The notes beneath the pieces are model-generated. The model had not been told where the DNA came from and ran no database searches. It saw only the letters and a program-made list of their open reading frames with translations. Below are positions 1-6,726 of a stretch of DNA of 7,281 nucleotides, piece by piece (positions within the stretch are counted from its first letter, which is position 1; each line of letters starts with the position of its first letter). Source of the stretch: Acetobacteraceae bacterium (lineage in GTDB: Bacteria; Pseudomonadota; Alphaproteobacteria; Acetobacterales; Acetobacteraceae); assembly GCA_947476855.1 (NCBI GenBank), contig CANJSR010000248.1:1-7281 (forward strand), given 5' to 3'. The position numbers and the translations under genes are program-made.

Positions 1-781
1 ATTTGCCCAGCAGGGAGGCGGCGAACTTCACCGGCCCCGGGCTGGTTTCCGAGAACAGCGCGTCATGCAGCGGCGTCAGCCGGTCCTGGATGGCGATGGC
101 CTGCTTGATCCGACCCGCTTCCCAGGCGTCGTGCATTTCGCGCGTCAGGCGCGGCGCGACATTGGCGGTCACGCTGATGCAGCCATGCCCACCGGCGGCC
201 ATGAAGGACAGGACCGTCCCGTCTTCACCCGACAACTGGCAGAAATCATCACCAATCGCCAAGCGCTGCTGGATCGGCCGGTTGAGCGGCGTGCAATCCT
301 TCACGCCGACGATGTTCTTGTGCTTGGCCAGGCGCGCCATCGTCTCCACGCTCATGTCGACGATGCTGCGGCCGGGGATGTTGTAGATGAAGATGGGGAG
401 GTCCACCGCGTCGGCGATCGCCTTGAAGTGGAGGTACAGCCCTTCCTGCGTCGGCTTGTTGTAGTACGGCGTGACGATCAAGGCCGCATTCGCGCCGGCT
501 TCCTTGGCATGGCGCGTCAGGGCGATCGCTTCCTCCGTGCTGTTCGAGCCACAGCCAGCCATGACTGGGACGCGGCCCTTGGCGACTTCGATGGCGATCT
601 CGGTCACGCGATGGTGTTCGGCGTGCGACAGCGTGGGGCTTTCACCGGTGGTGCCGACCGGGATCAGGCCCTGGGTGCCTTCCTTGATCTGCCAGTCCAC
701 CAACTCGGCATAGGCTTTTTCGTCGACCGACCCGTCTTCACGCATGGGGGTGATCAACGCGACGAGCGATCCCTTGAACAT
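1..781 (-). CDS. dapA: 4-hydroxy-tetrahydrodipicolinate synthase (partial, C-terminus beyond window)
   Basis: This enzyme condenses pyruvate with L-aspartate-4-semialdehyde, the first committed step of the diaminopimelate/lysine pathway in the cytoplasm. Reading the minus strand from ATG 781-779 gives 260 residues before the window edge; the family is usually about 290-295, so roughly 30-35 C-terminal residues are missing. The TIM-barrel landmarks are all present and fall at the same numbers as in the E. coli enzyme: GTTGE with T44/T45, YNIPGR with Y133 and R138, and the Schiff-base lysine K161 in GVKDCT. A ribosome-binding site reading AGGGAG on the minus strand (complement of 788-793) lies 6 bases before the ATG. 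The gene is divergent from slt across 108 bases. From memory, slt-dapA-smpB is a recurrent alphaproteobacterial order, so smpB may follow outside the window. Codon third positions are slightly less GC-extreme than in the genes to the right. Function is secure. Confidence 0.97.
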   Translation of the reverse strand, partial: MFKGSLVALITPMREDGSVDEKAYAELVDWQIKEGTQGLIPVGTTGESPTLSHAEHHRVTEIAIEVAKGRVPVMAGCGSNSTEEAIALTRHAKEAGANAALIVTPYYNKPTQEGLYLHFKAIADAVDLPIFIYNIPGRSIVDMSVETMARLAKHKNIVGVKDCTPLNRPIQQRLAIGDDFCQLSGEDGTVLSFMAAGGHGCISVTANVAPRLTREMHDAWEAGRIKQAIAIQDRLTPLHDALFSETSPGPVKFAASLLGK

Positions 782-828
782 GTCCCTCTCCCTGTCTGGC
801 CGGTCGGCCGGAGGATCAGTCCCCTTCG

Positions 829-842
829 GCCCCGTTTGGGGC
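829..842. other. short stem-loop in the dapA/slt divergent region
   Basis: GCCCC (829-833) and GGGGC (838-842) form a 5-bp perfect stem around a GTTT loop. It would lie in the dapA 5' leader if the candidate dapA promoter is right. A second dyad, GGCCG-GT-CGGCC, lies at 798-809, close to the dapA ribosome-binding site. Whether either has a role (operator, leader structure) cannot be decided from sequence. Confidence 0.35.
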
Positions 843-846
843 ATAC

Positions 847-875
847 AGGCTAGGCGCGCGGGAGATGCATCGCAA
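847..875 (-). promoter_or_regulatory. candidate sigma-70-type promoter for dapA
   Basis: On the minus strand, TTGCGA (complement of 870-875) is followed after exactly 17 bases by TAGCCT (complement of 847-852). The matches to TTGACA and TATAAT are 4/6 and 3/6. It lies about 65 bases upstream of the dapA ATG in the divergent gap. This is a weak match in GC-rich DNA, so it is tentative. Confidence 0.3.
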
Positions 876-889
876 GGCCATCCCTTGCT

Positions 890-2935
890 ATGAGAGTGGA
901 TATGTGGACCCCGATTCGCATCGCCCTGACCTGCCTGGCTCTCCTGAGCGGGCCGACCTCGTCCTGGGGACAGGCTCCGCCCCCGCGCATGGGCGATCTG
1001 GTCGGAATCCCCGTTTCGAGCTCTGGCACCCTCGCGCCCGGCGGTTCGGCTGGCAATCCAGGCGGCAACCCGATGCCCGCGATCCGCGCCGATCGCTGGG
1101 CGGAGGCCGAGGCCCAGGTCGCGCACCACCCCGACCCGGTCGCCCGGAAGCTGGCCATCTACTACCGGTTGCTGTCCCCCGGCGGGGCGTCCGTTTCCGA
1201 GATCGCGGGATTTGTCGCCCGGAACCCCGACTGGCCGGCCCAGCCGCTGCTGGAGCGGCGGCGCCAGGAGGCCCTCGCCATCGAGCCGGACGACACCACG
1301 GCGGTTGCCCAATGCACGACGGCGCCGCCGACCCAGGCCGCGGCCCTGCTGCGCTGCGCGGCCGCGCTGGCGGATACCGGACATGGCTCGAACGCCATGG
1401 TCGTGGCGCGGAACGCCTGGGTCGAGGCCATCACCGAACCGGCGCAGGAGGCGCAGTTCCTCCGCCGCTGGCCCAGCCTTTCCTCGGCCGATGACGAATG
1501 GCAGCGGTTCCAGCGCCTCGCCTGGCGCGACACCGACGCCGCGGCCAGACAGGTGTCCCGGCTTGACCCCACCCGACGGAGCGTCGCCGAGGTGCGGCTG
1601 GCCCTGAAGCGGGACGACCCGACGGCGAATGCCCGATTCAACGCGCTGGCGGCGACCTGGCGCACCGATCCGGGGATGATGCTGGACCGCGCCCGCTTCC
1701 TCCGCCGCCAGAACCGGATGCCCGAGGCCGTGGCGCTGTGGCTGGAGGCGGGTGCCAGCGCGCAGAACGGCGCACCCACCCGGCTGGGGGATTTCTGGTC
1801 CGAGCGCCATCTGATGACCCGCCGCCTGATGCAGGAAGGCGCGCCCAAGGACGCCTATGCCCTGGTCGCGGCACATGGCCAGGGCGCGGTCGACGTCGTG
1901 CTGGAAGCCGAATTCCTGGCCGGATTCATCGCATTGCGGATGGTGAAGGACCCGGCGCGGGCGGCGCCCCATTTCAGCAACCTCGACCGCACGTCCAAGT
2001 CCGCGATCACCCAGGGGCGGGCACATTACTGGCTGGGCCGAGCCACCGAGGCCGCCGGCCAGGACGGGACGCCGCACTATCAGCGCGCCGCGACCTGGGC
2101 CACGACGTTCTACGGCCAGATGGCGGCCCTGCGGCTGGGAGAGGACCGGCCTACCCGGAATGCCCGCATCCTCGATCAGCGCGATCCGACCTGGGACCAG
2201 GAAATGGTGCTGGGCTATGGCGGGCGGGAGGTTGTCCGCGCCGCCGCCTGGCTGATCGCCTGGGGGGAGGCACCGCGGGCGCGGGCCTTCCTGCTGCGGA
2301 TGGATGACCTGGCGCCGGTTGCCGCCGACCGCTCGCTGACCGCCACCTTTGCCCTGCGGGTCGGGCTGCCGGACACGGCCGTGTTCGTCGCCCGCCGGGT
2401 TGGCCGCGATGGCGGGATGCTGACCCAGGCCGGCTGGCCCATGCCGTTCGAGCCTCCCGCGGATTTCGATGCCGCGGTCGCGCTGGGCATCATGCGGCAG
2501 GAGAGCAGCTTCGATCTCGGCGCCGTCAGCACATCCGGCGCGCGGGGGCTGATGCAGTTGATGCCCTTCACCGCCCGTGACGTGGCCAAGAAGCTGGGCA
2601 TCCCGACATCCCTGCCGGCCCTGACCCTGGATACCGGGCACAATATGCGGCTGGGGACCACCTATCTGGCGGACATGCTGACCCGGTTCGGCGGCAGTCT
2701 GCCGCTGGCGGTCGCGGCCTATAATGCGGGGCCGAACCGGGTGGATCGGTGGCTGGCGGATAATGGCGATCCGCGGACGGGCGACCCCGCGATGATCGAC
2801 TGGATCGAGCGAATTCCGTACAACGAAACCCGGAACTACGTGCAGCGGGTGCTGGAGAACATCGTGGTCTATAGGGCCAAGCGCGGAGACCCGGCCGAGA
2901 CTCTGTCCCTGGATTGGGCCGACATCCGCCGCTGA
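890..2935 (+). CDS. slt: exported soluble lytic murein transglycosylase, Slt70 type
   Basis: The enzyme cleaves the MurNAc-GlcNAc bond of peptidoglycan in the periplasm, leaving 1,6-anhydro-MurNAc ends. The 681-residue length suits the Slt70 family. Residues 1-29 form a Sec signal: WTPIR, a hydrophobic stretch [11 protein letters not shown], and a plausible cleavage after GQA. No good lipobox is seen, so it is likely soluble. Residues about 45-510 are an Ala/Arg-rich helical region, as expected for the TPR-like superhelical U-domain. The C-terminal SLT domain (about 525-650) has the catalytic glutamate E538 in MRQESSFD, then [18 protein letters not shown] (Y611) and [16 protein letters not shown], all family hallmarks. 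The start is open between ATG 890 (AAGG 12 bases upstream) and in-frame ATG 902, which has a better-placed GAGAG (892-896) and still gives a full signal peptide. It is divergent from dapA. Confidence 0.95.
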   Translation: MRVDMWTPIRIALTCLALLSGPTSSWGQAPPPRMGDLVGIPVSSSGTLAPGGSAGNPGGNPMPAIRADRWAEAEAQVAHHPDPVARKLAIYYRLLSPGGASVSEIAGFVARNPDWPAQPLLERRRQEALAIEPDDTTAVAQCTTAPPTQAAALLRCAAALADTGHGSNAMVVARNAWVEAITEPAQEAQFLRRWPSLSSADDEWQRFQRLAWRDTDAAARQVSRLDPTRRSVAEVRLALKRDDPTANARFNALAATWRTDPGMMLDRARFLRRQNRMPEAVALWLEAGASAQNGAPTRLGDFWSERHLMTRRLMQEGAPKDAYALVAAHGQGAVDVVLEAEFLAGFIALRMVKDPARAAPHFSNLDRTSKSAITQGRAHYWLGRATEAAGQDGTPHYQRAATWATTFYGQMAALRLGEDRPTRNARILDQRDPTWDQEMVLGYGGREVVRAAAWLIAWGEAPRARAFLLRMDDLAPVAADRSLTATFALRVGLPDTAVFVARRVGRDGGMLTQAGWPMPFEPPADFDAAVALGIMRQESSFDLGAVSTSGARGLMQLMPFTARDVAKKLGIPTSLPALTLDTGHNMRLGTTYLADMLTRFGGSLPLAVAAYNAGPNRVDRWLADNGDPRTGDPAMIDWIERIPYNETRNYVQRVLENIVVYRAKRGDPAETLSLDWADIRR

Positions 2936-2944
2936 TGATTCCTT

Positions 2945-2962
2945 GGGCAGAGCGGCCTGCCC
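2945..2962 (+). terminator. stem-loop just after slt, possible terminator
   Basis: GGGCAG (2945-2950) pairs perfectly with CTGCCC (2957-2962) around a 6-base loop, AGCGGC. It begins 10 bases after the slt stop codon. No run of T follows, so it is not a classic intrinsic terminator. It may instead be a 3'-end stabilising stem or part of a Rho-dependent end. The hexaloop has A at position 1 and G at position 4, the pattern of ANTAR-target hairpins, but no convincing second hairpin of that kind sits next to it. Confidence 0.35.
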
Positions 2963-3062
2963 GGATTCGCGGCACGCCGGCCAACCCACTGCCGGAAATC
3001 TGCACAGGGCGTATGCCATGCATTCGGCTGCCTTCGGGCTGGATCGGCCCCCGGTCGGGCGG

Positions 3063-3080
3063 CCACGCGATATTGCGTGG
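3063..3080. promoter_or_regulatory. 18-bp dyad, candidate enhancer site upstream of the nasT sigma-54 promoter
   Basis: CCACGC (3063-3068) and GCGTGG (3075-3080) are perfect inverted repeats separated by six bases. The centre is about 128 bases upstream of the predicted sigma-54 transcription start near 3200, a usual distance for an enhancer-binding activator such as NtrC. The CAC...GTG core resembles NtrC half-sites (GCAC/GTGC), but the spacing and flanking bases do not fit the enteric consensus, so the activator's identity is open. A second dyad, GGAAG (3089-3093) with CTTCC (3099-3103), follows immediately. Confidence 0.35.
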
Positions 3081-3173
3081 ATCGGCGAGGAAGTCGGCCT
3101 TCCATTGCGCCACGGCGCCCGCGCCCGACATATCGGTTGCGTTCCCGCGTTTCCGACTGATCTGTGGGGTCCC

Positions 3174-3189
3174 CGGCACGGTGCTTGCT
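3174..3189 (+). promoter_or_regulatory. sigma-54 (RpoN) -24/-12 promoter of nasT-nasS
   Basis: The 16-mer CGGCACGGTGCTTGCT matches the consensus TGGCACG-N4-TTGCW at 11 of 12 defined positions; only the first T is C. GG (3175-3176) and GC (3187-3188) are separated by exactly 10 bases, the strict sigma-54 spacing. Counting from the -12 C at 3188 puts the transcription start at about 3200, a G, and leaves a 24-base leader before the GTG at 3224. The promoter thus sits correctly for the shorter nasT start and would fall inside the gene if the GTG at 3164 were used. Such promoters need an AAA+ activator, for a nitrate regulator most likely NtrC. Confidence 0.72.
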
Positions 3190-3223
3190 TGTTCATGCTG
3201 CGACGCAACATGAGACAGGTGCC

Positions 3224-3799
3224 GTGCGGGTTCTGCTGGCCGATGATGATGCCGAACGGGCAGGGGCGGTGGCACAGGTTCTGGCCGCCGATCCGGGTCT
3301 GACGGTCCTCCACCTCGACCCCGCCATGTCGCTGGCCGATGCCGTCGCCACCCTGGCCCCTGATATCGTGCTGGTCGACATGGCCAGGCCCGACCGCGAC
3401 GCGCTGGAAGGCATCCGCCAGGTCACCGCCCAGGCCCCCCGCCCCATCGTCCTGTTCGTCGACCAGGACGACCCCGCCTTCATGGAGGAAGCGATCGGGG
3501 CCGGTGTGTCCTCATACAATGTCATGGGCCTGCCGCCGCCGGACGTGAAACCGATCCTCCGCGCCGCCATCGCCTTGTTCCAGCAGCATGAACAGTCCCG
3601 GGTCCTCCTGCGGGCGGCCGAGGACAAACTGCGGGAACGGGTCACGATCGACCGGGCCAAGGCGATCCTGATCAAGGTAAGGCGCATCAACGAACCCGAG
3701 GCGTATCGCTGGCTGCGCCGACAGGCCATGACCCGCAGCCGGCGCATTGTTGATATCGCGGAGGAAATCGTGCGCGCGCATGAAGGACAGCCAGCGTGA
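3224..3799 (+). CDS. nasT: NasT-type ANTAR-domain antiterminator/response regulator
   Basis: NasT is an RNA-binding antiterminator that recognises paired hairpins in leaders of nitrate/nitrite-assimilation operons; NasS holds it inactive when nitrate is absent. The 191 residues comprise a receiver-like domain (1-119), with acidic DDD at 7-9 and D52 in LVDM at the phospho-acceptor position, and a C-terminal ANTAR domain (about 124-186). The ANTAR domain shows [29 protein letters not shown] and [11 protein letters not shown], the typical three-helix pattern. The usual receiver Thr/Ser after strand 4 is replaced (LFVDQDD) and the conserved Lys region reads SSYNVMGL, as often seen in NasT, so phosphorylation may not be the switch. 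GTG 3224 is chosen over GTG 3164 because it gives the canonical MRVLLADD start, follows GAGACAGG, and lies downstream of the sigma-54 promoter. It overlaps nasS by 4 bases. Confidence 0.92.
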   Translation: MRVLLADDDAERAGAVAQVLAADPGLTVLHLDPAMSLADAVATLAPDIVLVDMARPDRDALEGIRQVTAQAPRPIVLFVDQDDPAFMEEAIGAGVSSYNVMGLPPPDVKPILRAAIALFQQHEQSRVLLRAAEDKLRERVTIDRAKAILIKVRRINEPEAYRWLRRQAMTRSRRIVDIAEEIVRAHEGQPA

Positions 3800-4860
3800 C
3801 CACGCCCATTCGCATTGGAATCCTGCGGCTGGCCGACAGCGCCCCTGTCGTCGTAGCGGCAACCCGCGGCATCTTCGCCGACCTGGATATCGAGGCACAG
3901 GTCTCGGTCGAACCGTCCTGGGCGAATATCGCGGACAAGCTGGCCTACGGGCTGATGGACGCGGCCGTCATGCTGCCCCCGCTCGTGCTCGCCTCGGCCA
4001 TGGGGCTGCGCGGCGCGCCGGCACCGGTCATCGTGCCGATGGGCCTGACCCAGGGCGGCAACCGCATCGTGTTCGGCATGGATACCGGCCTTGTCCGTGG
4101 CACCAGCGCCCCGCATCTGCTGGGCTGGCTCCGCGCCCAGCCCACGCCACCCCGGCTCGCGGTCGTGCATCGCTACTCCACCCACAACCTGCTGCTGCGA
4201 TACTGGCTCGCGCTCGCCGGGGCCGACCCCGACCGCGATGTCGAGACCGTGGTGATGCCACCCACCGACGTCGTACAGGCGCTGGCCGAGGGCCGCATCA
4301 GCGGATTTTGCGCCGGCCCGCCCTGGGGGGAGGTCGCGGAGCAGCAGGGGGCCGGTCGGATCGTGACCAGCACGTCCTCCGTCTGGCCGTCCCATCCCGA
4401 GAAGTGCCTGGCCGTCAATACGACGTGGGCCAACGCGGAACCGGACGCCCTGCACCGGCTGATCAAGGCCCTGCTGCGATCCCTGCGCCTGTGCGACGAC
4501 CCGGCCGAGGCTCCCGCCATCGCCAGGGACCTTGCCGCCCCGGCCTGGCTTGATCTCCCGCTGGAGCCCACCCGCCTGGTCCTGCCGGATGGATCGGTCG
4601 GCGAACGCATCCGCTTCCATGCCGGAGAGGTCTGGTATCCCGCCCGTGCCCATGCCCAGTGGTTCCTCGGGCAGATGCGGCGCTGGGACTGGATCCCGCC
4701 CGAGGTCGATATCGAGCAGGTGGCCCGCCAGGTCTATCGCGCCGACCTGCTGGCCCGCGCGGTCGAGGAAGAAGGTCTGTACAAGGCGAAATGCATCCCC
4801 AGGCTGGAGGGATCGGCCCTTCTGCCGATGCCGGGGGACAACGCCTTCACGCCGGGCTGA
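3796..4860 (+). CDS. nasS: NasS-type cytoplasmic nitrate sensor, NrtA/CmpA-like binding protein
   Basis: NasS resembles the periplasmic nitrate-binding proteins NrtA/CmpA but acts in the cytoplasm: it binds nitrate or nitrite and, without ligand, sequesters NasT. The 354-residue product has no signal peptide or lipobox; it begins directly with the first strand, IRIGILRLADSAPVVVA. Family landmarks are PSWANIADKLAYGLMDAAVMLPP (W42, expected ligand pocket), GGNRIVFG, FCAGPPWGEVA (171-181, W177) and VWPSHPEKCLAVN (W197, H200, K203), a recognisable NasS/NrtA signature. The GTG start overlaps the nasT stop in a GTGA arrangement, with GAAGGA at 3781-3786, indicating translational coupling and fixed stoichiometry of the two partners. 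No transporter permease, ATPase or nitrate/nitrite reductase gene follows, so this is a sensor rather than an uptake component. Individual ligand-contact residues were not verified by alignment. Confidence 0.9.
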   Translation: MTTPIRIGILRLADSAPVVVAATRGIFADLDIEAQVSVEPSWANIADKLAYGLMDAAVMLPPLVLASAMGLRGAPAPVIVPMGLTQGGNRIVFGMDTGLVRGTSAPHLLGWLRAQPTPPRLAVVHRYSTHNLLLRYWLALAGADPDRDVETVVMPPTDVVQALAEGRISGFCAGPPWGEVAEQQGAGRIVTSTSSVWPSHPEKCLAVNTTWANAEPDALHRLIKALLRSLRLCDDPAEAPAIARDLAAPAWLDLPLEPTRLVLPDGSVGERIRFHAGEVWYPARAHAQWFLGQMRRWDWIPPEVDIEQVARQVYRADLLARAVEEEGLYKAKCIPRLEGSALLPMPGDNAFTPG

Positions 4861-4910
4861 GCGCCATTTGATCGCATGCTCCACCGCCTGAGACGTGTAC
4901 CGATCGTGTT

Positions 4911-5444
4911 CTACGCCACCATCCCGCCGCCAGGCGCCGGATGGATCCACAGATCGGCCACGAAGTCCCGCACCGCGACTTGTCCTTCCGGCACCGCGCC
5001 GAGCCGTTCCGCGACGCGGGCGGATGGGCGGTTTGCGGGGGCGATGAAGCTGACCAGACGACGCAGGCCGGCCTGTTCGAAGGCCCAATCGCGCGCCGCC
5101 CGCGCGGCTTCCGTCGCCAGACCGCGTCCCCAGGCCGCCGGTGCGATGCCCCAGGCGAGTTCCGGCGCCGGCCAGTCCAAAGGGTGCAGGATGCCGACGC
5201 GGCCGACAAACACGCCCTCGGCTTCCACCGCGAACAGGCCGTAGCCGCGCAAGCCCCACTGGCCCAGCGCCGTCTCCATCAGCGCCCAGGTCTGCTCCCG
5301 GGACAGCAGCGCTCCGCCGCCCAGATACCTCCGGAACACCGGGTCGGCGTTCATGGCCGCGAAGGCATCAAGGTCCGCGGGCCGGAACGCGCGGAGGGTC
5401 AGGTTGGGCGTCCGCAGCGTCGGGATTTCGATGATCGTGCTCAT
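4911..5444 (-). CDS. GNAT family N-acetyltransferase, RimJ/RimL type
   Basis: This is a probable acetyl-CoA-dependent N-acetyltransferase of 177 residues, normal for the RimJ/RimL branch. It opens with LRTPNLTLRAFRPADLDAF (10-28), typical of the branch. The acetyl-CoA pyrophosphate loop is in AAWGRGLATEAARAA (103-117); the usual Arg/Gln at the first position of the R/Q-x-x-G-x-G/A motif is Ala, as in many RimJ-like members. NRPSARVAERLGA (138-150) is the conserved helix near the end. The substrate (ribosomal protein N-terminus, amino acid, polyamine or drug) cannot be read from sequence. On the minus strand the ATG at 5444-5442 follows a purine-rich GGAGGAAGGAA (complement of 5452-5462). The gene is convergent with nasS across 50 bases that hold no clear terminator, and divergent from the lactonase gene. 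Confidence 0.88.
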   Translation of the reverse strand: MSTIIEIPTLRTPNLTLRAFRPADLDAFAAMNADPVFRRYLGGGALLSREQTWALMETALGQWGLRGYGLFAVEAEGVFVGRVGILHPLDWPAPELAWGIAPAAWGRGLATEAARAARDWAFEQAGLRRLVSFIAPANRPSARVAERLGAVPEGQVAVRDFVADLWIHPAPGGGMVA

Positions 5445-5465
5445 GGTCTGGTTCCTTCCTCCATC

Positions 5466-5477
5466 GACCGGCCGGTC
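5466..5477. promoter_or_regulatory. 12-bp perfect palindrome in the divergent GNAT/lactonase region
   Basis: GACCGGCCGGTC is a perfect palindrome lying between the two divergent genes. It is 22 bases upstream of the GNAT start codon and immediately upstream of the candidate -35 box of the lactonase gene (5480-5485). The position would suit an operator acting on both genes. G/C palindromes of this length arise readily in such DNA, so the call is tentative. Confidence 0.3.
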
Positions 5478-5479
5478 CG

Positions 5480-5508
5480 TTGGACAGGACGCCGCCGCCC
5501 TCTATGCT
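5480..5508 (+). promoter_or_regulatory. candidate sigma-70-type promoter of the lactonase gene
   Basis: TTGGAC (5480-5485) is followed after 17 bases by TATGCT (5503-5508). Matches to the consensus hexamers are 3/6 and 4/6, and the spacing is ideal. It would start transcription near 5515, giving a leader of about 70 bases before ATG 5584. No better candidate was seen in the 139-base divergent gap. Confidence 0.4.
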
Positions 5509-5583
5509 TTGTCCCCTCACCACCGACCGCCCAGGGGATCGAGCACCCGGGAGGCCGACGCCCAGGGACGGAGAAACGCCAGA

Positions 5584-6558
5584 ATGACAAGCCCATCACC
5601 CACCACCCTCGGCCGCTGGGACGCCGGCGCCCCGCCGATCCGCTGCCCCGACCCGGACATCATCATCCACGACCGCCGCTTCGCCCACATCGCCCTGGGC
5701 AATGCCCATATCGAGCGGATCGCGACCGGATTCCGCTTCACCGAGGGGCCGGTCTGGTTCGGCGACGGCCGCTACCTCCTGTTCAGCGACATCCCCGACG
5801 ACCGGATCTACCGCTGGGACGAAACCACGGGCGGGATCAGCGTGTTCCGCGAACCCTCCCACTATACCAACGGCAATACCCGGGACCGTCAGGGCCGCCT
5901 GATCAGTTGCGAGCACGACACCCAGCGGGTCACCCGCACGGAGTATGACGGCACGATCACCGTCCTGGCCGACAGTTGGGAGGGCCAGAAGTTCACCGCC
6001 CCCAACGACGTCGTCGTCAAGTCCGACGGCACCGTCTGGTTCACCGACAACGGGGCCGGGACCCGCGGCAACTACCTCGGCCACAAGGACACCCAGCATC
6101 ATCCGTTCCGGGTCTACCGGCTTGACCCCGCCACCGGCGCCCTCTCCATCGTGGTGGACACCCAGGCTCGGCCGAACGGACTGGCGTTCTCCCCCGACGA
6201 GTCCCGCCTGTATGTCGTCGACACGCCCGGCACCGGGGTCCGCTCCACCTATGTCTACGACGTGGTGGACAATGGGACGAAGACCGCCAACGGCCGGGTC
6301 TTCTTCGACGGCCCCGGCTGGGCGGACGGCATCCGCGTCGATACCGAGGGCAATGTCTGGGGCGGCATGTCCGGCGGCCCGGGCCAGGACGGGGTCGCCG
6401 TCTTTGCCCCCGACGGCACCCTGATCGGCCAGATCCTGCTGCCCGAGCGCTGCGCCAACCTCTGCTTCGGCGGGAAGAAGCGGAACCGCCTGTTCATGGC
6501 CGGCAGCCAGTCCATCTACGCCCTGTATGTCGAGGCCCAGGGCGTGGCCGGCGGCTGA
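5584..6558 (+). CDS. SMP-30/gluconolactonase/LRE family hydrolase
   Basis: This is a six-bladed beta-propeller lactonase; the family hydrolyses sugar lactones such as glucono-1,5-lactone using one divalent metal ion. The 324-residue protein carries the expected residues in order: E54 in RFTEGPVW, N141 in APNDVVV, N198 in RPNGLAFSPDE and D248 in GWADGIRVD. These correspond to the Glu, two Asn and Asp of the SMP-30 active site. Repeated blade-like strands such as DRIYRWD, TVWFTDN and GNVWGG support the propeller. No signal peptide is visible, so it is probably cytoplasmic. ATG 5584 is chosen because GGAGA (5570-5574) precedes it; the frame stays open upstream to 5353, but that part overlaps the divergent GNAT gene. 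The substrate is not fixed by sequence; gluconolactone would fit an oxidative sugar metabolism. No dehydrogenase or sugar transporter gene adjoins it. Confidence 0.9.
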   Translation: MTSPSPTTLGRWDAGAPPIRCPDPDIIIHDRRFAHIALGNAHIERIATGFRFTEGPVWFGDGRYLLFSDIPDDRIYRWDETTGGISVFREPSHYTNGNTRDRQGRLISCEHDTQRVTRTEYDGTITVLADSWEGQKFTAPNDVVVKSDGTVWFTDNGAGTRGNYLGHKDTQHHPFRVYRLDPATGALSIVVDTQARPNGLAFSPDESRLYVVDTPGTGVRSTYVYDVVDNGTKTANGRVFFDGPGWADGIRVDTEGNVWGGMSGGPGQDGVAVFAPDGTLIGQILLPERCANLCFGGKKRNRLFMAGSQSIYALYVEAQGVAGG

Positions 6559-6566
6559 CACAGCCG
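6552..6566 (+). terminator. stem-loop overlapping the lactonase stop codon, weak terminator candidate
   Basis: CGGCTG (6552-6557) pairs with CAGCCG (6561-6566) around a 3-base ACA loop and includes the TGA stop. No T-run follows, so intrinsic termination is doubtful; it may only stabilise the mRNA end. Confidence 0.25.
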
Positions 6567-6608
6567 GAGTCCATCGGGCGGTTCGCAGCCCATCCCTATC
6601 GTCCGTCA

Positions 6609-6675
6609 TGGACGGGCTCGACCCGTCCAACGCCGGGGACATGGGCGGTCGGTGTCCCGAAGGATGTCCACCGAC
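6609..6675. repeat. REP-like palindromic cluster between the lactonase gene and hrpB
   Basis: TGGACGGG (6609-6616) and CCCGTCCA (6622-6629) form a perfect 8-bp stem around a 5-base loop. The context CGTCATGGACGGGCT...CCCGTCCA resembles the short intergenic palindromes dispersed in many alphaproteobacterial genomes, a resemblance recalled rather than searched. Just downstream, GTCGGTG (6648-6654) pairs with CACCGAC (6669-6675). GGGACA (6636-6641) could pair alternatively with TGTCCC (6653-6658). No second copy of the first stem was noticed in the window. The whole gap 6559-6810 otherwise holds no supported gene apart from possible upstream starts of hrpB. Confidence 0.5.
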
Positions 6676-6726
6676 AGCCCGCTGGCCCGGCCAGGACGAA
6701 AAGGGACCAGGTGGGGTCGCCCTGGG

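Noticed and set aside
65..853. A 262-codon plus-strand frame opposite dapA
   Set aside because: The minus-strand product is a full-motif DapA; the plus-strand frame shows no family features and is a mirror of it.
3107..3136. Short dyads such as GCGC-CACG-GCGC and CCGA-CATA-TCGG between slt and nasT
   Set aside because: Four-base arms in GC-rich DNA are uninformative, and none is positioned or spaced as a known site.
3164..3223. Upstream GTG 3164 as the nasT start
   Set aside because: It would place the sigma-54 promoter inside the gene and add 20 residues before the canonical receiver start. No good ribosome-binding site precedes it.
3193..5259. A 688-codon open frame on the minus strand opposite nasT, nasS and part of the GNAT gene
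   Set aside because: It is antisense to clearly recognisable proteins and its translation is Arg/Gly/Ala/Pro-rich with no domain pattern. Long antisense frames are expected in GC-rich coding DNA.
798..5477. Shared 8-mer GGCCGGTC in the two divergent intergenic regions (798-805 and 5470-5477) as a common operator
   Set aside because: It is short, pure G/C apart from one T, and expected by chance in DNA of this composition.
5353..5583. Extension of the lactonase frame upstream to 5353
   Set aside because: It overlaps the divergent GNAT gene, has no ribosome-binding site, and the added residues show no family similarity; ATG 5584 has a GGAGA site.
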